DNA of 64,000 bases from Chaetoderma sp. LZ-2023a (GCA_034401795.1 CM067365.1:7649907-7713906), one strand, 5' to 3'. Positions 10,437 through 22,357 are shown, counted from the first letter of the stretch. Numbers and translations are program-made. The notes: a model not told the origin generated them from the sequence alone.

Positions 10437-11433
10437 CAGAGAGACACAGACACTCAGGATGACTGTGTCACAATTGTAAATGGTGGCACGCACTCCGAGC
10501 TGTACCGTAATAATTAAATTTTCTCTAGGCGTGCCACAAGGAAGTGTTCTAGGACCTATACTTTTTCTGATATATATAAATGACCTACCTGATCGATTAA
10601 CCTGCCACTGCAAAATATTTGCAGATGATACAAAGATGTACGGCAACCCAGCTACCCGTCAGATTCAGGAAAACATAAATAAAGTATGTAAATGGTCGCA
10701 GACATGGCAACTATCTTTCAACATAGACAAAAAGCATGTCATGCACTTCGGCAGATATAACCCTCAAACCAAATACTATATGACAGATACACCTGATCCA
10801 CATCCTGTATCAACATCAGATGTAGAAAAAGATTTGGGGGTTTATGTCGAGAGAAACCTCTCTTTTGACATACATATAGGGAACATTGTATCCAAGGCAA
10901 ACAGTACAATAGGACTAATCAAGAGAACATTTACCAACATTGATCAATCTACTTTCACGCTACTATACAAATCACTTGTGCGACCCATTCTTGAATACTG
11001 CAACTCAGCATGGTCTCCAAGACTGAAAAGGCAATCGCAGCTGTTAGAAAGAGTACAACGCGGAGCAACAAAACTTGTCCCACAAATCAGAGAGTATAGC
11101 TACACAGAAAGACTTGAAGCCCTAAATCTAATGTCACTGAAATATAGACGGTTTCGTGGAGATTTGATTGAAACATTCAAACTCATCAAAGATCTATATA
11201 ATATTGATAAGAACTACTTTTTCGAACTGTCCAATGTTACACGGACCAGAGGTCATAGGCTCAAGCTCAACATAAAACGTAGCAGCAAAGATATTCGGAA
11301 GCACTCCTTCGCAAATAGAGTGGCACCACATTGGAATTCACTGCCAACAACAATAGTCGAAGCAACCACAGTCGAAATATTCAAGGGCAAACTAGACATC
11401 TTTTTCAAAGAAAGAATATTTGAATTCGACTGA
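10437..11433 (+). pseudogene. 5'-truncated non-LTR retrotransposon ORF2: reverse transcriptase C-terminal part (Jockey/CR1 group)
   Basis: The open frame 10480-11433 has the RT signature GVPQGSVLGPILFLIYIND, the catalytic FADD (10618-10629), the thumb phrase LYKSLVRPILEYCNSAWSP and a C-terminal HSFANRVAPHWNSLP motif typical of the Jockey/CR1 group. Upstream, 10437-10516 reads in another frame as the usual stretch before that signature (VTIVNGGTHSELY), so one frameshift near 10517-10525 separates it from the main frame. Endonuclease and the N-terminal RT are absent, as expected from incomplete target-primed reverse transcription. The long intact frame after the shift suggests a fairly young copy. 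The 3' end probably runs to the (GAT)n tail at 11685. Confidence 0.85.
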
Positions 11434-11684
11434 ACACAATTAATTGTGGTGTGGCTTTGGACGTTGCTGTTACACATATGCTTATACAACATATGTGAGC
11501 CGTCAATTCCCAAAGTCATAATACAATTATTACATCACAGTGGACTAATCTTGAAACAGCCTGTGCATCTACATGAACATGCACACATGAAGATAGCTAC
11601 ACGTGTTGTATCCAGACCAGGGTTGCCTGCCCTACCAGTTTAGCACTGAGGCAATAACAAGCCAATGGCTTATGTCTTGTAAAT

Positions 11685-11709
11685 TGATGATGATGATGAT
11701 GATGATGAG
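11685..11709 (+). repeat. (GAT)n microsatellite, likely 3' tail of the non-LTR element
   Basis: Eight GAT-type repeats follow 'ttgtaaattgat', about 250 nt after the RT stop codon. Many LINEs of this group end in a short microsatellite, so this is the probable 3' terminus of the element at 10437. Confidence 0.6.
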
Positions 11710-12299
11710 GCGAGACTAGTCCTACCCATAGAGGAGGATGCTTGGCATTCCCCTACCCGGTAAATACAGTCCAGCTTGGCGGGGTCAGTAGACTTGGAAT
11801 CCGCAAGACATGGAGCTGTTTAAACCAAACAATAAATTACCGTCAGCTATACTGTCCTAATTTTAATTAAGAACATGGCTGTTCTACCGCATATACAAAT
11901 CATTAGCGCATGGGATGACGAAGCAGCATCAAAACGACGCTATAACACTGTGGAGAGCTCCAAATATTCTCTTACCTACATATTCCAGCCACTAATCAAC
12001 ATGGGCTGGAATAAATCTACTACACACAAGAGGCGGTGCATGTACAAAATCATGGGCATATAAAGGGACGCTGTTCTGAGGAACAGAATAAGCAAAACAT
12101 ATATTTCTATTTTTTGCATCAAATACGAATAAGTCAACAGCATCAAAACACCACCTATATACAGATTGCCTAAGTTTCCGATCAACCACGTGCTTTCAAA
12201 ACAAGAATCACGTGATCATCACTTCTATTTTCCGGTAAACTGGATCAAAGACTATAAACAAAAGAACCGCCCTTCACGAATCTACCACAGCGTGGTACC
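11710..12299. other. No feature recognised
   Basis: Short frames only. This may be the diverged 5' portion of the second LINE or unrelated DNA. Confidence 0.35.
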
Positions 12300-13589
12300 C
12301 ATGAATTCTATGAGCTTCAACCCACTAAATGTGCTCTCCTGTCTGACTGTAAATCTCAGAAACCAGCAGTCTTACTGAACGGCAAAGAGTTGTCAACTCC
12401 AGGACAGGCTTCCCATCTAGGTATACAGCGAACAGATCGTCTATCGAGTGCCAAGGTATCAGTGGAGGAAAACATAAAAAAGGCCAGAAGAGCGGCATAT
12501 TCACTGATGGGTGCTGGGTTGCATGGCATCAATGGGATAACGCCAACTGTCTCTCTGCATCTCCTCGAGATCTACGTACTCCCGATCCTCTTGCACGGCA
12601 TGGACGTCCTACTTCCAAATAAAACAGAGCTGCAACTGATGGAGAAATATTTCCACAGAACGCTCATTCAGATCCTTGGGTTACCAGAAAGAGTAGCATA
12701 TCCATCACCATATCTTCTCCTTGGCACACTGCCTATTGAAGGACGTATCGACTCACAGAAGCTTACTCTCTTCAGAAACATCATATCAGATCCAGCAAGT
12801 ATTCTCTTCCGTATCGCAGTCCGTCAAACTATCATGAAAGGATTCTTCCAAAACAGTTGGTTCGCTGAGATACGCAGCATTCTAGCTAAATACAATTTAC
12901 CATCCATTCACGACCTTATTGAAAACCCACCTGACAAAGGACCCTGGAAGAGGATCGTAAAGACACGCGTAAATGAGCTATGGTCCACCAAACTACATCA
13001 GCAATCACAGTTATATTCGACACTGCAGTATCTTCACGCGTACCCAGCCAGCTGTATGACTCCGCATCCATCTGTTGAATCACTAACTACATGTCCTCGC
13101 GATATCCGCACTCTCTCTGTACGTTTGCGGCTCCTAACGGGCTGCTACATCCTGTAATCAAATAGAGCCAAGTTCAACAAGCACACGGTTAATCCTACCT
13201 GCCTCCTGTGTCATGATGGACCAGAAGACAGCACACATTTCCTGTCCACGTGCAGTGCCATGGAAGACGCTAGGCGAAAATACCTGCCTTTAATCCAGAC
13301 GAACCTGTGTGATATGTGTACGCCGCTAACTCATCATATTTGGACTCATAGCAAAACAATAACCTCGTTCCTTCTGGATCCATCCATCTACCTGACAAGT
13401 GTGAGGGAGTCCTGCCCCTGCCTTACCAGAATAGAAGCTCTGATTCGACAGTATCTATACACACTAAACCATATACGAACAGTTAAGACAAATGAGATTG
13501 ACCTGAATCGTGTGCGTGAGCCGGTGGTCTTTTATACTCCAATCGGAGGTGCTCCTGTACATAGGAGGGATCTACGTAAACTGAACTGA
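12300..13589 (+). pseudogene. Second non-LTR retrotransposon, ORF2 C-terminal part with one in-frame stop
   Basis: One reading frame runs from about 12308 (ELQPTKCALLSDC) to TGA at 13587-13589, broken by single stops including TAA at 13155-13157 after LLTGCYIL. The middle has the RT thumb features HLGIQRTDR and LHLLEIYVLPILLHGMDVLLP. The end has a C-x2-C-x8-H-x4-C cluster (C 13200, C 13209, H 13236, C 13251), the usual C-terminal zinc-like motif of this LINE type. The RT palm with the catalytic Asp pair is missing. It differs from the LINE at 10437 in motif wording and belongs to another family. Right after the stop is 'actgaactgaactgatgg', possibly a short 3' tail repeat. Confidence 0.8.
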
Positions 13590-15485
13590 ACTGATGGAAG
13601 AGGCGAGATGTGGTGGGTCGGGGCCATGGCCGCTGACGTCATCATGCTCTCCCACACCCCATCAGGCATTCCAGCCTGAAATTTGAATAAGCGAGTTTAT
13701 AAGCATCCAACTTGAAAAAGCGCATCATGCTAATTGAAAGGTGAGCGTCCACAGGAACAAATAGTTCCAGATTTTAACGTTGATCGGACACCTGATATTC
13801 CGCCGAGTGGAGATGAAATATTTATATATTTACCTCCTTATGAAGGGAATATATAATCGGACTCCAGGAGGATGAAAGTTAAATAATTCCAAATATAGCG
13901 GGACCGGCTCACTCTGAAACTTACGCGCGTGGTCGTCCGCCCTCATGTGACGTCACCAAAAAGGAGGAAAGCGCGTACTAAAATTTCATCTTCCCTCCAA
14001 ACTCGACACTAGGGAAGATCGGGCATTAGGCGATTTTCGTGTCGTAAACCAAATTCTGCTGTTTTCTTATTTTTAATTTTATGTTATAATTGGCCAGGAA
14101 AGTATTATGAAGAGTTTGGAAAGTTTAGTTGTGTAGATTCAGTTCCGCAAATAACCATCATGCAGGAATAGTATGTTGCTTGCGGAAGATCTCGCCTTGT
14201 CCGACAACTCAGAAGAATAGGCATCTGCGAACATCAGCAGGAAATATCCGTGTACTTCCTTATCATACGATGGACAGCCGTGCAAGTGTGCATTTTCCAG
14301 AAACTCGGACTTGAAACTTCATGTCAATCACGACCATTTACTTCAGAGAGCATTCTGTGTGGACTACAAGTACCTATATTCTGCCACGCAGTACGGTGTA
14401 ACACATGCGTTATCATTTAAGCATCGTATGTTGGTTGTGACATTAAAGCCTGCTGAGCAGAATGAGGACATAGATGTCCTCACCCCACGCTTTGAAAATA
14501 GACTTCCAATTGTAGTAATTCCGACCGGAAAGATGGCCAAAACTAAATGAACGAAAACACCCAGCCAGCTCCAGCACGCCAGCAGCTGTCACAACAGCAC
14601 CGGAAGCGCCCGCAAGAACAGCACCTGCAGCATCGTATTGACACCAACTGCAACATCCACACCGATAGCACCCGCAGTGACAAAACCGGCAACACTCAGC
14701 ATTACACCACCATCCGCATCCGTGATAGGGCAGCCAATTTCGGTAGTGATAACAACTCCTTTGAAAATCCATGATCCAATTTTACAGGACATTTCAGCCA
14801 GTTCAATATCTCCGCTCAGTTTAGTTTTTGATGAGGAGATAAGTCTCACGGAAGCTACCATCACCACTACAGCACGCCGACATCCACACACAGGACCATC
14901 ATTCCAATAGATCCTGCCATCTGAAAATCTACCACGCCAGACAGACCATACTCGGGGAAACGACGCACAGATCACCAACCCAAGATCCGAGCGATACCCG
15001 GAACATCCGCGAGTAGGCTTATTCAGGCTGTAAAAATTAGGAAAATATTTGCTAATATCACTACTGTTTATTTTAGATATATATATTTTCTTATATATTA
15101 TAGTTTTGTATAACTTAATTCAGGTACTTTGGAGCTTTGGCGTTCTCGGCGGAAATTTAATTATCCGTCATCAAGAGAACTCCCATGCGAGCTATTGTTT
15201 TAGCCGTAATCATGATATTAACTCAATAAAAGAGCACGCACTGCAACATGAAACAAAAAAAAAGAAAAGGCCTGGACAAATAAATACCAGGCAAAAAATC
15301 GAAATTAAAAGTATGCCTCCCTCCCAAACTCTTTCGCACCTCTATGTACTCTTCTCTGATTAAACTACGCATCTCTTGCATTACTACTCCTCTTGGCTAC
15401 GTGCCTACTCGAAAAGTCTATAATTCTCGCCTAGCATGCTGCCGTGCTTTCGATCCGCGATGCATTATCATTTGTCATGGGTGTT
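13590..15485. other. Mostly unassigned; weak Thr/Pro-rich frames at 14311-14910
   Basis: An ATG frame at 14311-14550 (79 codons) is followed by an overlapping frame at 14638-14910 rich in Thr, Pro, Ala and Ile. Together they could be a decayed gag-like or other retroelement ORF, but no motif confirms it. The rest shows no feature. Confidence 0.3.
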
Positions 15486-15489
15486 AAAC

Positions 15490-16170
15490 TAGGAGGCGGT
15501 GGTGTAGCGCAGATCGGCCGAATGAGTATGCGCCGTCCCAGCTTGGCTGGGTACAGAGCGACCACTCCGGGTACGTTCTAAGCACACACACCCTGGGTAG
15601 GATAGTGCGCGTGTATAAAGCCATATGAGAGAGGTTTTCTATGAAACAGGAAAGTCTGTGAGATCGTGTAAAGTGCATGCGCGCGTCAGAGCTTCCCTGA
15701 TAACATGTGTCAGCGTTGGGAGAGAATGCATACTTAAGGGGTACCGAGTTGGTGCACGTGATTTCTTTGAATCACTCCATTCTCGTCGGTCTTGGGACCT
15801 ATTAAGACCAGAATGAGACGCGGAATTCAAAACTGTTTACCTTTTTAGAATCTGACCAGAAATGGCCGAGTTATCCTTAAATGGCTCATTGAAATTATTT
15901 TCAAAATATTACTGGGACGTCAGAACCGTGTGTATGTATTAAATGAATGGTGAATGTGCCTATCACGTGATAGCATCGTCATCCCTTTTAGCTGCATGCT
16001 GATTGCCTACAGATCGCCAGCTGATTGGCTGGGCATCCTGCCTCTGACGTCACGAGTAGTATAAAAGGAGCGAAAAATCAAGAATCGAGACCACACTTCA
16101 GCGGGAGACAGCAAGTGGTAGGTTGTTGGACCAGTGCAGTGCTAGACGTGGGCAACTGCTTACTGACTGT
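15490..16170 (+). mobile_element. LTR-like promoter unit of the gypsy family, copy 1
   Basis: It is colinear with 35040-35690 and, in part, with 57770-58030. Shared phrases are 'gtagcgcagatcg', 'gctgggtac', 'gtgtataaagcc', 'gagagagg', 'attaagaccagaat', 'aaaatggctgagttatc'-type sequence, and finally CRE plus TATA. The unit precedes a leader and gag start, as a 5' LTR would. Exact LTR ends, target duplications and a primer-binding site could not be fixed by eye. Confidence 0.65.
16045..16067 (+). promoter_or_regulatory. CRE + TATA core promoter (copy 1)
   Basis: TGACGTCA at 16045-16052 and TATAAAAG at 16060-16067 are separated by 7 nt. The same pair with the same spacing is at 35597-35619. A second, weaker TATA (gtgtataaagcc) lies about 440 nt upstream in each copy. 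CRE is the site of CREB/ATF factors; that this element responds to them is inference. Confidence 0.7.
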
Positions 16171-16599
16171 GGCTCCCTATTAGCCGCAGCAGTGCCTTTC
16201 GGAATTCAGGTCTGCCCTGGTCAGGAATTGACACACGCAATCACTTAGTTTTTTAGACTGCCTCACTACCAACACTTCAAGAGGAGCCTTCCTGCGGATG
16301 GGCCTCGCGGCCCAGATGTAATCTCTACGGCATGTAGAACAAGTGGTGATTCTTGGTCGATAACTCGTCAGACCACGCTGAAAATTGGTATTCAATCTTC
16401 CGCGCAGCATGTCGTGTGATTAATTAAATTTTAGATCACAGTCTGATGGGACTCTGCCTGGTACACCGCAAGAACTATGCGATTTATCATGAACGGTGTA
16501 TCCAGTTATGTACATGCAATGTTTAATTACAACTGTATCCCTCTCTGTTACGGGCAACTCTCAAACTACCGTCACCCGACGGGCACTTTCTAACTTACT

Positions 16600-18307
16600 G
16601 TTTAGATTAATATATTAGTTATTATGTCTATTTAATGGACAGCCAGCTACAGTCCTTCTGCTTCACCGTCTTGAGAGTAGTACTGTGATAGGTAATTACG
16701 TATATGGCAAGTGGCCATCCTAGTTATTTTGTTTTGTTTATATAAAAAGTAGGATGCAGTATGCTAGACTATACTATACTATATAGCAATATTATATCTG
16801 CATCACTTTTCCCCCAGCATCAATTTTACACTGAGATTACTGTTCATTGGGCACACTGCTCGAGCCTGACATGTGATCGACTAAACCTGGCTATTCTAGC
16901 TCAATCGGATAGGTTTAAAGTAGTTAGGGACAATCTCTCCATAAGAGATATTTGTGTATGCCTCTTTTCTGGCTATAGCGGATATGTAACACTGCACACC
17001 TTAGGGCCTCATTATATTGAGTGAGTGTCTCTTTCTATACTCCTCCAGCCGCAGGGCTTAATAATTGTCTGGAACTCCCATCAACACGTTGGCATGATCC
17101 AACTCTGGGAAGCTAATGGGGTTTCCAAGCGGTGATGATCCGACTCTGGGAAACTATTGGGGTTTCTGAGCGGTGAAGACCAAAGTGTCGATTTTGCAAC
17201 ATCCCCCTCTGTATTTTCGGATACCAGTTAGCGTAGATAACCCCGCCAAAGTAGGAAGCACTGCGAAAAGATATAATTATTACATAAAACCGGCCTGCAG
17301 TGCATCTCTTGGCATTCTGAAACTTAAACCTAACGACAGGCAAACATTAGTTCCTCAACACACGGGTGTCGGATGGGACGCAGATCTCCATCCAACTCTG
17401 TACGGTGACTGGGTGCGGTCTTGGGACCCACCACGCCCGCACGGGTAGGTCATCAGGGATGAATATCTGCCTGTTACTCCCGCCATAAAATACTTATGCG
17501 CTTTCTAAATTGTTTTGTGAATGGTAACTTGTCCTAGTGATGTTATATGTGGTTGCGGGGTGATATGTAACTGGATCATTATGCGATTCTGAAACTGTCA
17601 CCCCGTAACATGTCCGCACGCTGCCTTTCTGAGGGAGATGCTATGTGGGGGTGACCGTCAGGAAACCAGACATCTTCGCCAGTAAGACTCATGTGTCAAA
17701 AGATAGATAGGAATCCCTGCCACTTGTGGCCAAAGCTTGGAAGCGAATCTAACAACTAAATGGTAGGTTTGAAATTAGCAGAAGGCCCACATAAATAAAG
17801 CGGCAACTACCAATGCAGTATCTTTAGACCTACATAAGGTGACGCGTTTGAATTCTTTGGAAATCATCCGCCCCATCTTCACGTAATACAGTGTGCATCA
17901 CATTAATTATAATTTCACTAGATTGACACACACTGCACATAACTTTTTGTTTGAACAAGAGTGTGGCCCTTTTTGCCAGCTCTCTTCCTCCACTTCGGCC
18001 TTGAAGGCATTTTCCTGTGATGGAGGCCCGCGCGAGGCACTTTCTTCTCGCAACAATTATATTTTTGTTATGGGTGTAATGGTTTATATTAAACTACATA
18101 AGTAGCCTCGTTAGGACGCTCCCTTGCAGGGATACCTCACGGATTTATACGGATCGCTGAGGTACCTCTGACGAGCCCACATAAACAAGACACCAACTTT
18201 GTTCTATGTACTGTATATTTTCTCTCGTCTACTTGCAAACGAGTCCCATTGTTTGTTTAGTATTTATATTTTGATTAATTGTCATGTCCAGACTCTTAAA
18301 TTAAGTT
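16600..18307 (+). mobile_element. Long structured leader of the gypsy family, copy 1
   Basis: It is colinear with 36640-38365 and with 18790-19770. Anchors in order: 'gtggccatcc', 'cagcatcaattttacactga', 'actattggggtttctgagc' (duplicated here at 17095 and 17138), 'aggcccgcgcgaggcac', 'gcttatatt/gtttatatt', and the hairpin TACCTCA...TGAGGTA at 18133-18164. No long frame is shared between copies, so it behaves as untranslated leader. Confidence 0.65.
18133..18164 (+). other. Conserved leader stem-loop before gag (copy 1)
   Basis: TACCTCA (18133-18139) pairs with TGAGGTA (18158-18164). Just upstream is a small hairpin CCC-ttgca-GGG (18121-18131). Both are kept in copies 2 and 3 with changed bases. 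Confidence 0.6.
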
Positions 18308-18589
18308 ATGGACCATCATACCGGTGATACCAATAGTTGGGATGAGACTGTGAGGTTCAATCTTGGAGGCAGTGGTCGCACAGCCCCACTGGAACGTTAT
18401 CGTTCCACCGGCTCCAGAAGCCGGTCTTTGTACTTTTCGGCGAGTCGCGATACGGGATCCATAACCCCGAGAACCATAGCTAACCAGCCCTACCGTGCAT
18501 CCTGCACATGCGGTGTAACAGAGTGGAGCAACATAACGGACCAGCGCGTACCCCCGCGAGCTACACCATCTCGCGCCTCAGATATGTGA
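18308..18589 (+). CDS. Gag-like N-terminal ORF, copy 1
   Basis: ATG at 18308 opens 93 codons beginning MDHHTGDTNSWDETVRF. The same start (M-x-x-x-TGDTNS-x-DETV-x-F, then P-x-ER-x-RST and RSRSL) is at 19771 and 38366. In the large copy this lies at the beginning of gag, so I read it as a Gag N-terminus. No known domain is seen. The frame closes before any capsid sequence, so this copy is 3'-truncated. Confidence 0.55.
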   Translation: MDHHTGDTNSWDETVRFNLGGSGRTAPLERYRSTGSRSRSLYFSASRDTGSITPRTIANQPYRASCTCGVTEWSNITDQRVPPRATPSRASDM

Positions 18590-18599
18590 TGCTTCAACC

Positions 18600-18789
18600 A
18601 CAGTGAATTTTGAACTTTGACTAATAGGTACCCCATTATTGTATTAATATATTTATATACGGTACTGATGACTAACAGGTACCGCACGGTCGTCCGAGAC
18701 CGCATTTTTATAGTTTACATATTTTTACTGTATATAGTTATTTATTTTCATTGATGTGCCGATGATTAATAGGCACTTCAAAGTCATGT
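18600..18789 (+). repeat. Short iterated stem-loops with shared loop between leader copies
   Basis: GTGCC-gatgattaata-GGCAC (about 18755-18776) and GGTAC-tgatgactaaca-GGTACC (about 18661-18683) have near-identical loops and different stems; a third partial copy is at 18618-18634. A related block is 36504-36533. They sit between gag start copy 1 and leader copy 2. Confidence 0.5.
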
Positions 18790-19047
18790 GGCCTCACATT
18801 TTTACTGTACTGTATTAGTCTGTGATATGGCAGCAAGCCACCTAAGTTAAATCATTTTGCTTATTCGTATAAAACCTTAGACTGCATATCACTTAGGCTA
18901 CAACATACACACCACCTTGTTCCCTGCACAGCATCAATTTTTCACCGAGGTCGCTGATCATGTTCACATTACGTTTAATAAGTAGTTAGAGACGACTACT
19001 CTTTAGGAGACATTTGTGTAAGCCTCTTTTCCGGACACACACACACC

Positions 19048-19098
<51 letters not shown>

Positions 19099-19770
19099 AC
19101 ACCACACCACACCACACCCACCCACCCACGCACGCGCGCGGAAGACAAGCATTCTCGCCAGGCAGACCTATATGTTAAAGGTAGGATAATCACACAGCCA
19201 CTTGTGGCCAAAACTAGGCATGTGTGGAATTAAGAACTAAAGGTTAGAGTAACTTCTAGTAAGAAGGCCTGCATAAATAAAGCGGCATCCACCAAATAGT
19301 ACTATCTTTAGCTCACATAAGGTGATGGTGTTGAATTCTGTGGAAATCATCCGCATCATCTTTACGTAAACCAGCATGCATCCCAACACTTAACTACACT
19401 GGGTAAACTACATTTTCATTTTTATCATAGGTTGAACAGGAGAGTGGCCCTTTTTCCATCTGTCCTCCTCCGCTTCCCCGTTGTAGGCATTTTCCTGTGA
19501 CGGAGGCCCGCGTGAGGCACTTTCCTCTCGCAGCCAAAAGCTTGGCCAGCCTGAGATTATATAGCTTATATTAAGTTTATTAAATTGACCCCATTAGGAC
19601 TCCTTTGCAGGAATACCTCACGGAATATACAGATTAAAGATCTGTGAGGTACCTCTAGCGAGAATCAGTTTAGACAACAACACTTTCGTTCCTGCATACG
19701 TTCCTCCTCAGACGTAAAACGAGTACCATTGTTTGGTCTAAATAATCATGTCTCTGTTAATTTTGTCATT
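18790..19770 (+). mobile_element. Long structured leader, copy 2 (no promoter unit in front)
   Basis: It has the leader anchors 'cagcatcaatttttcaccga', 'acatttgtgtaagcctcttttc', 'aggcccgcgtgaggcacttt' and 'cttatattaagttt', and the stem-loop TACCTCAC (19614-19621) with GTGAGGTA (19644-19651). It is shorter than the others because the middle is replaced by a CA microsatellite. Confidence 0.6.
19028..19130. repeat. (CA)n microsatellite with CACAC-C variants
   Basis: An almost pure CA run passes into CCACA and CCCA repeats at its 3' end. It lies inside leader copy 2. Confidence 0.9.
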
Positions 19771-19989
19771 ATGAACCGTCACACCGGCGACACCAACAGC
19801 CGGGACGAGACAGTGTGGTTCAATTTCCGCGACAATGGTCACCCGACCCCACTGGAACGTGACCGTTCCACCGACTCACGAAGTCGGTCTTTGTACAACC
19901 CAGAGAGGCGCAAATCCAGTTCCATCACCGCGAGACAAGCTAACCAGCACCCTCACCCCAATGCACCCTGCACTTACGGTGCCGCGTGA
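19771..19989 (+). CDS. Gag-like N-terminal ORF, copy 2
   Basis: ATG at 19771 opens 72 codons beginning MNRHTGDTNSRDETVWF, with ER-x-RSTDSRSRSLY following. It aligns with copies 1 and 3 over the first 45 residues. TGA at 19987-19989 ends it, but similarity to copy 1 continues past the stop, so the stop is probably a decay mutation. Confidence 0.5.
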   Translation: MNRHTGDTNSRDETVWFNFRDNGHPTPLERDRSTDSRSRSLYNPERRKSSSITARQANQHPHPNAPCTYGAA

Positions 19990-21811
19990 CTTGAGGGAAT
20001 CGTGGACCAGCACGCAGCCCTGGAGGCTACACAATTCACTGTGCACTACCACTCTTCCGAAGGAGAAGGCGAAAAATCTAACTGTACTATCTTTTATTTT
20101 GAAAAACATATTGCATTACTTTTTCGGTGCCTTTTCCGACAAAGTTTTCTGACAATCCTGACATTGACTAAACACTACTTCGCCTATGAAAATAGGCGTT
20201 TCTCGTAAACACGTTAGATTTTTTGGTAAGCTAATGATTAATGCTACAATGGGACAAATTGTTTAAGTTGGCAATATTTGTATGACAACACCTATTTAGC
20301 ATGTTCTTCAAATTTTCTAGCTTAATGTCCTTTTGGACATGGATAGTTTCCTTAAAAAATAAACAATCTTTTTAGGAGAAATAGGCACTTTCACGAGTGA
20401 ATGAATTTAGCATGCTTCAACGTTCTGAGTGATCATGATTTCTATGTTGTATTATGTCTGTTACCCCATGATGTGAGACGAATACCAGCAGACTACAGAT
20501 TTGTGACCTATTTTCGTAGCACTCCTATTTTACTTAGACTCCCTTATCCCCTCCCAAGGTTAAGAATTATTTTGATGATGCTATAGAATGAGCAGTTCAT
20601 GGGCGAAAGTGTGTCATAAAATTATAGTCTAAAATAATTATTCAGACATTTGGTGTCCGATGATATGTGGTGCGGACCACGGTTCATAACTTGTGGGTAC
20701 ATATAGGCTTATGTGTATGCATTTTCTCACATATTATAAGGTCATGTAGATGGTTTTTTCATATGAAAATGAGTAAAAAAAATCTAATACGTTCATAGCT
20801 AACTGAACGTCCATTTACCCACAGACATGTAGCAGATGACTACGGGAAGCATCCAATCTTTCCAATTCTTTAGGGAATCCCGGATGACACCTAATTACAC
20901 TCCTGGGACCACGCCTTCAAAGGTTTCCAGAGTTGTCCGTGATATTAATGCATTTTAGAAAGAAAAATAAAAGGGTTTTTGTCACTGCATGCAGGGGAAG
21001 GCTTCTCAGAGCATCTAATTTTCAAAATGTAACGGACCCCCATCCCCCTAATGAGAGTAGACAGCCCCTCTCAAACTTTCCTCATGTACGTCCCCACCCC
21101 ACCATAACTGAAATTCCTGGATCGGCCCCTGCACTCATCCTCTCATCAATCTAAATTTAGCCAGTTTCATATTTCTCGATATGGCCACATGTGTAATATT
21201 CAACGAAAGAGTGTCGTTGGTTAGATAAAGCTCATGCAATTTGATAATTTTTTACTCGATATAAAATGTGACGTCATTACAGATCCTCTATTGCTACAAT
21301 ATATCCATAAATCAGGAAGAATTGTCGAATATTAACTAATGGACAGTAAATTCTCCCTACAGAAAAGCAACTTAGGAAAAATTGTGCAAGCGCAGTAGCT
21401 GATACATATTTGTACAAAATCTATACTTTAGCTGTATAAACCTAACTTACCGTGATTAAAAGCGACCTTAACTATCAACGTGTATTCAACCCAGGCACAT
21501 GCAATATTACAAATGTTAGTCTGTTAAGCTAAAAATCATACATATATGTACATACCACTGATGACGTAAGAGAAGGAACCTCAAGGAATACTGATCAATT
21601 CTGAGAATACAGTGTGCAGGACGCTGTTGCTCAGAGTCAGTGACGGCGACAACACTATTCCGCTACACTATTCTCAAGATGACCATTAGTTAGACCTAAC
21701 AGTTAGGTAAGTTATCACAACAGAAGCACACTATAAATAAAGAAGATCTGTCCACACATGATTTAAATGTGTGCCTCCTTATCTACACAAGCTACTCCCC
21801 TGATAACACGT
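19990..21811. other. No gene recognised
   Basis: Short frames only; AT-rich. No copy of the repeat families described here was noticed. Confidence 0.4.
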
Positions 21812-21869
21812 CTTACTGGGCCGATACTAAAAGTATCAGCACGGTATCACCCAGCGTCGGCCCAGTAAG
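21812..21869. repeat. Perfect 13-bp stem-loop with nested small hairpin
   Basis: CTTACTGGGCCGA (21812-21824) pairs exactly with TCGGCCCAGTAAG (21857-21869). Inside, GATAC-taaaa-GTATC forms a second short hairpin. Function unknown; it may be a mini foldback element. Confidence 0.7.
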
Positions 21870-21934
21870 CTGCATTATCTGGATCATCTTTAATCCTAAA
21901 TAGCCATTTAGACCAGAAATGACACATTATTTGT

Positions 21935-22030
21935 GATATAAAGAATATTCTACTGAAACTAATTTGACTGGGAGCTGTTGCTGGCTCAGGTTGCAGTCAA
22001 ATTAGTTTCAAGATAGTCAACAGCTTAACA
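21935..22030. repeat. Element E hairpin core only
   Basis: Arms 21955-21970 and 21994-22009 (gaaactaatttgactg and its exact complement) enclose a 23-nt loop. The outer part of the arms is partly decayed (gaatattctact versus agatagtcaacagc). The flanks of element E are not obvious. Confidence 0.65.
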
Positions 22031-22170
22031 GTAGTTATTTTGAAAACGAGACACTGAAATTTCAAATTTTAAATACATGTAGGTCTACTAACAAGAAGGA
22101 ATCGTGATAGCTTTAGGAGCATGACATATGCAACTGATAGCGAAAGTCTTATCAAACCCACCGACATAAG

Positions 22171-22357
<187 letters not shown>

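Noticed and set aside
16180-16410. Antisense 76-codon frame near promoter unit copy 1
   Set aside because: It has an ATG but no resemblance to the antisense frame of copy 3, and its length is within chance.
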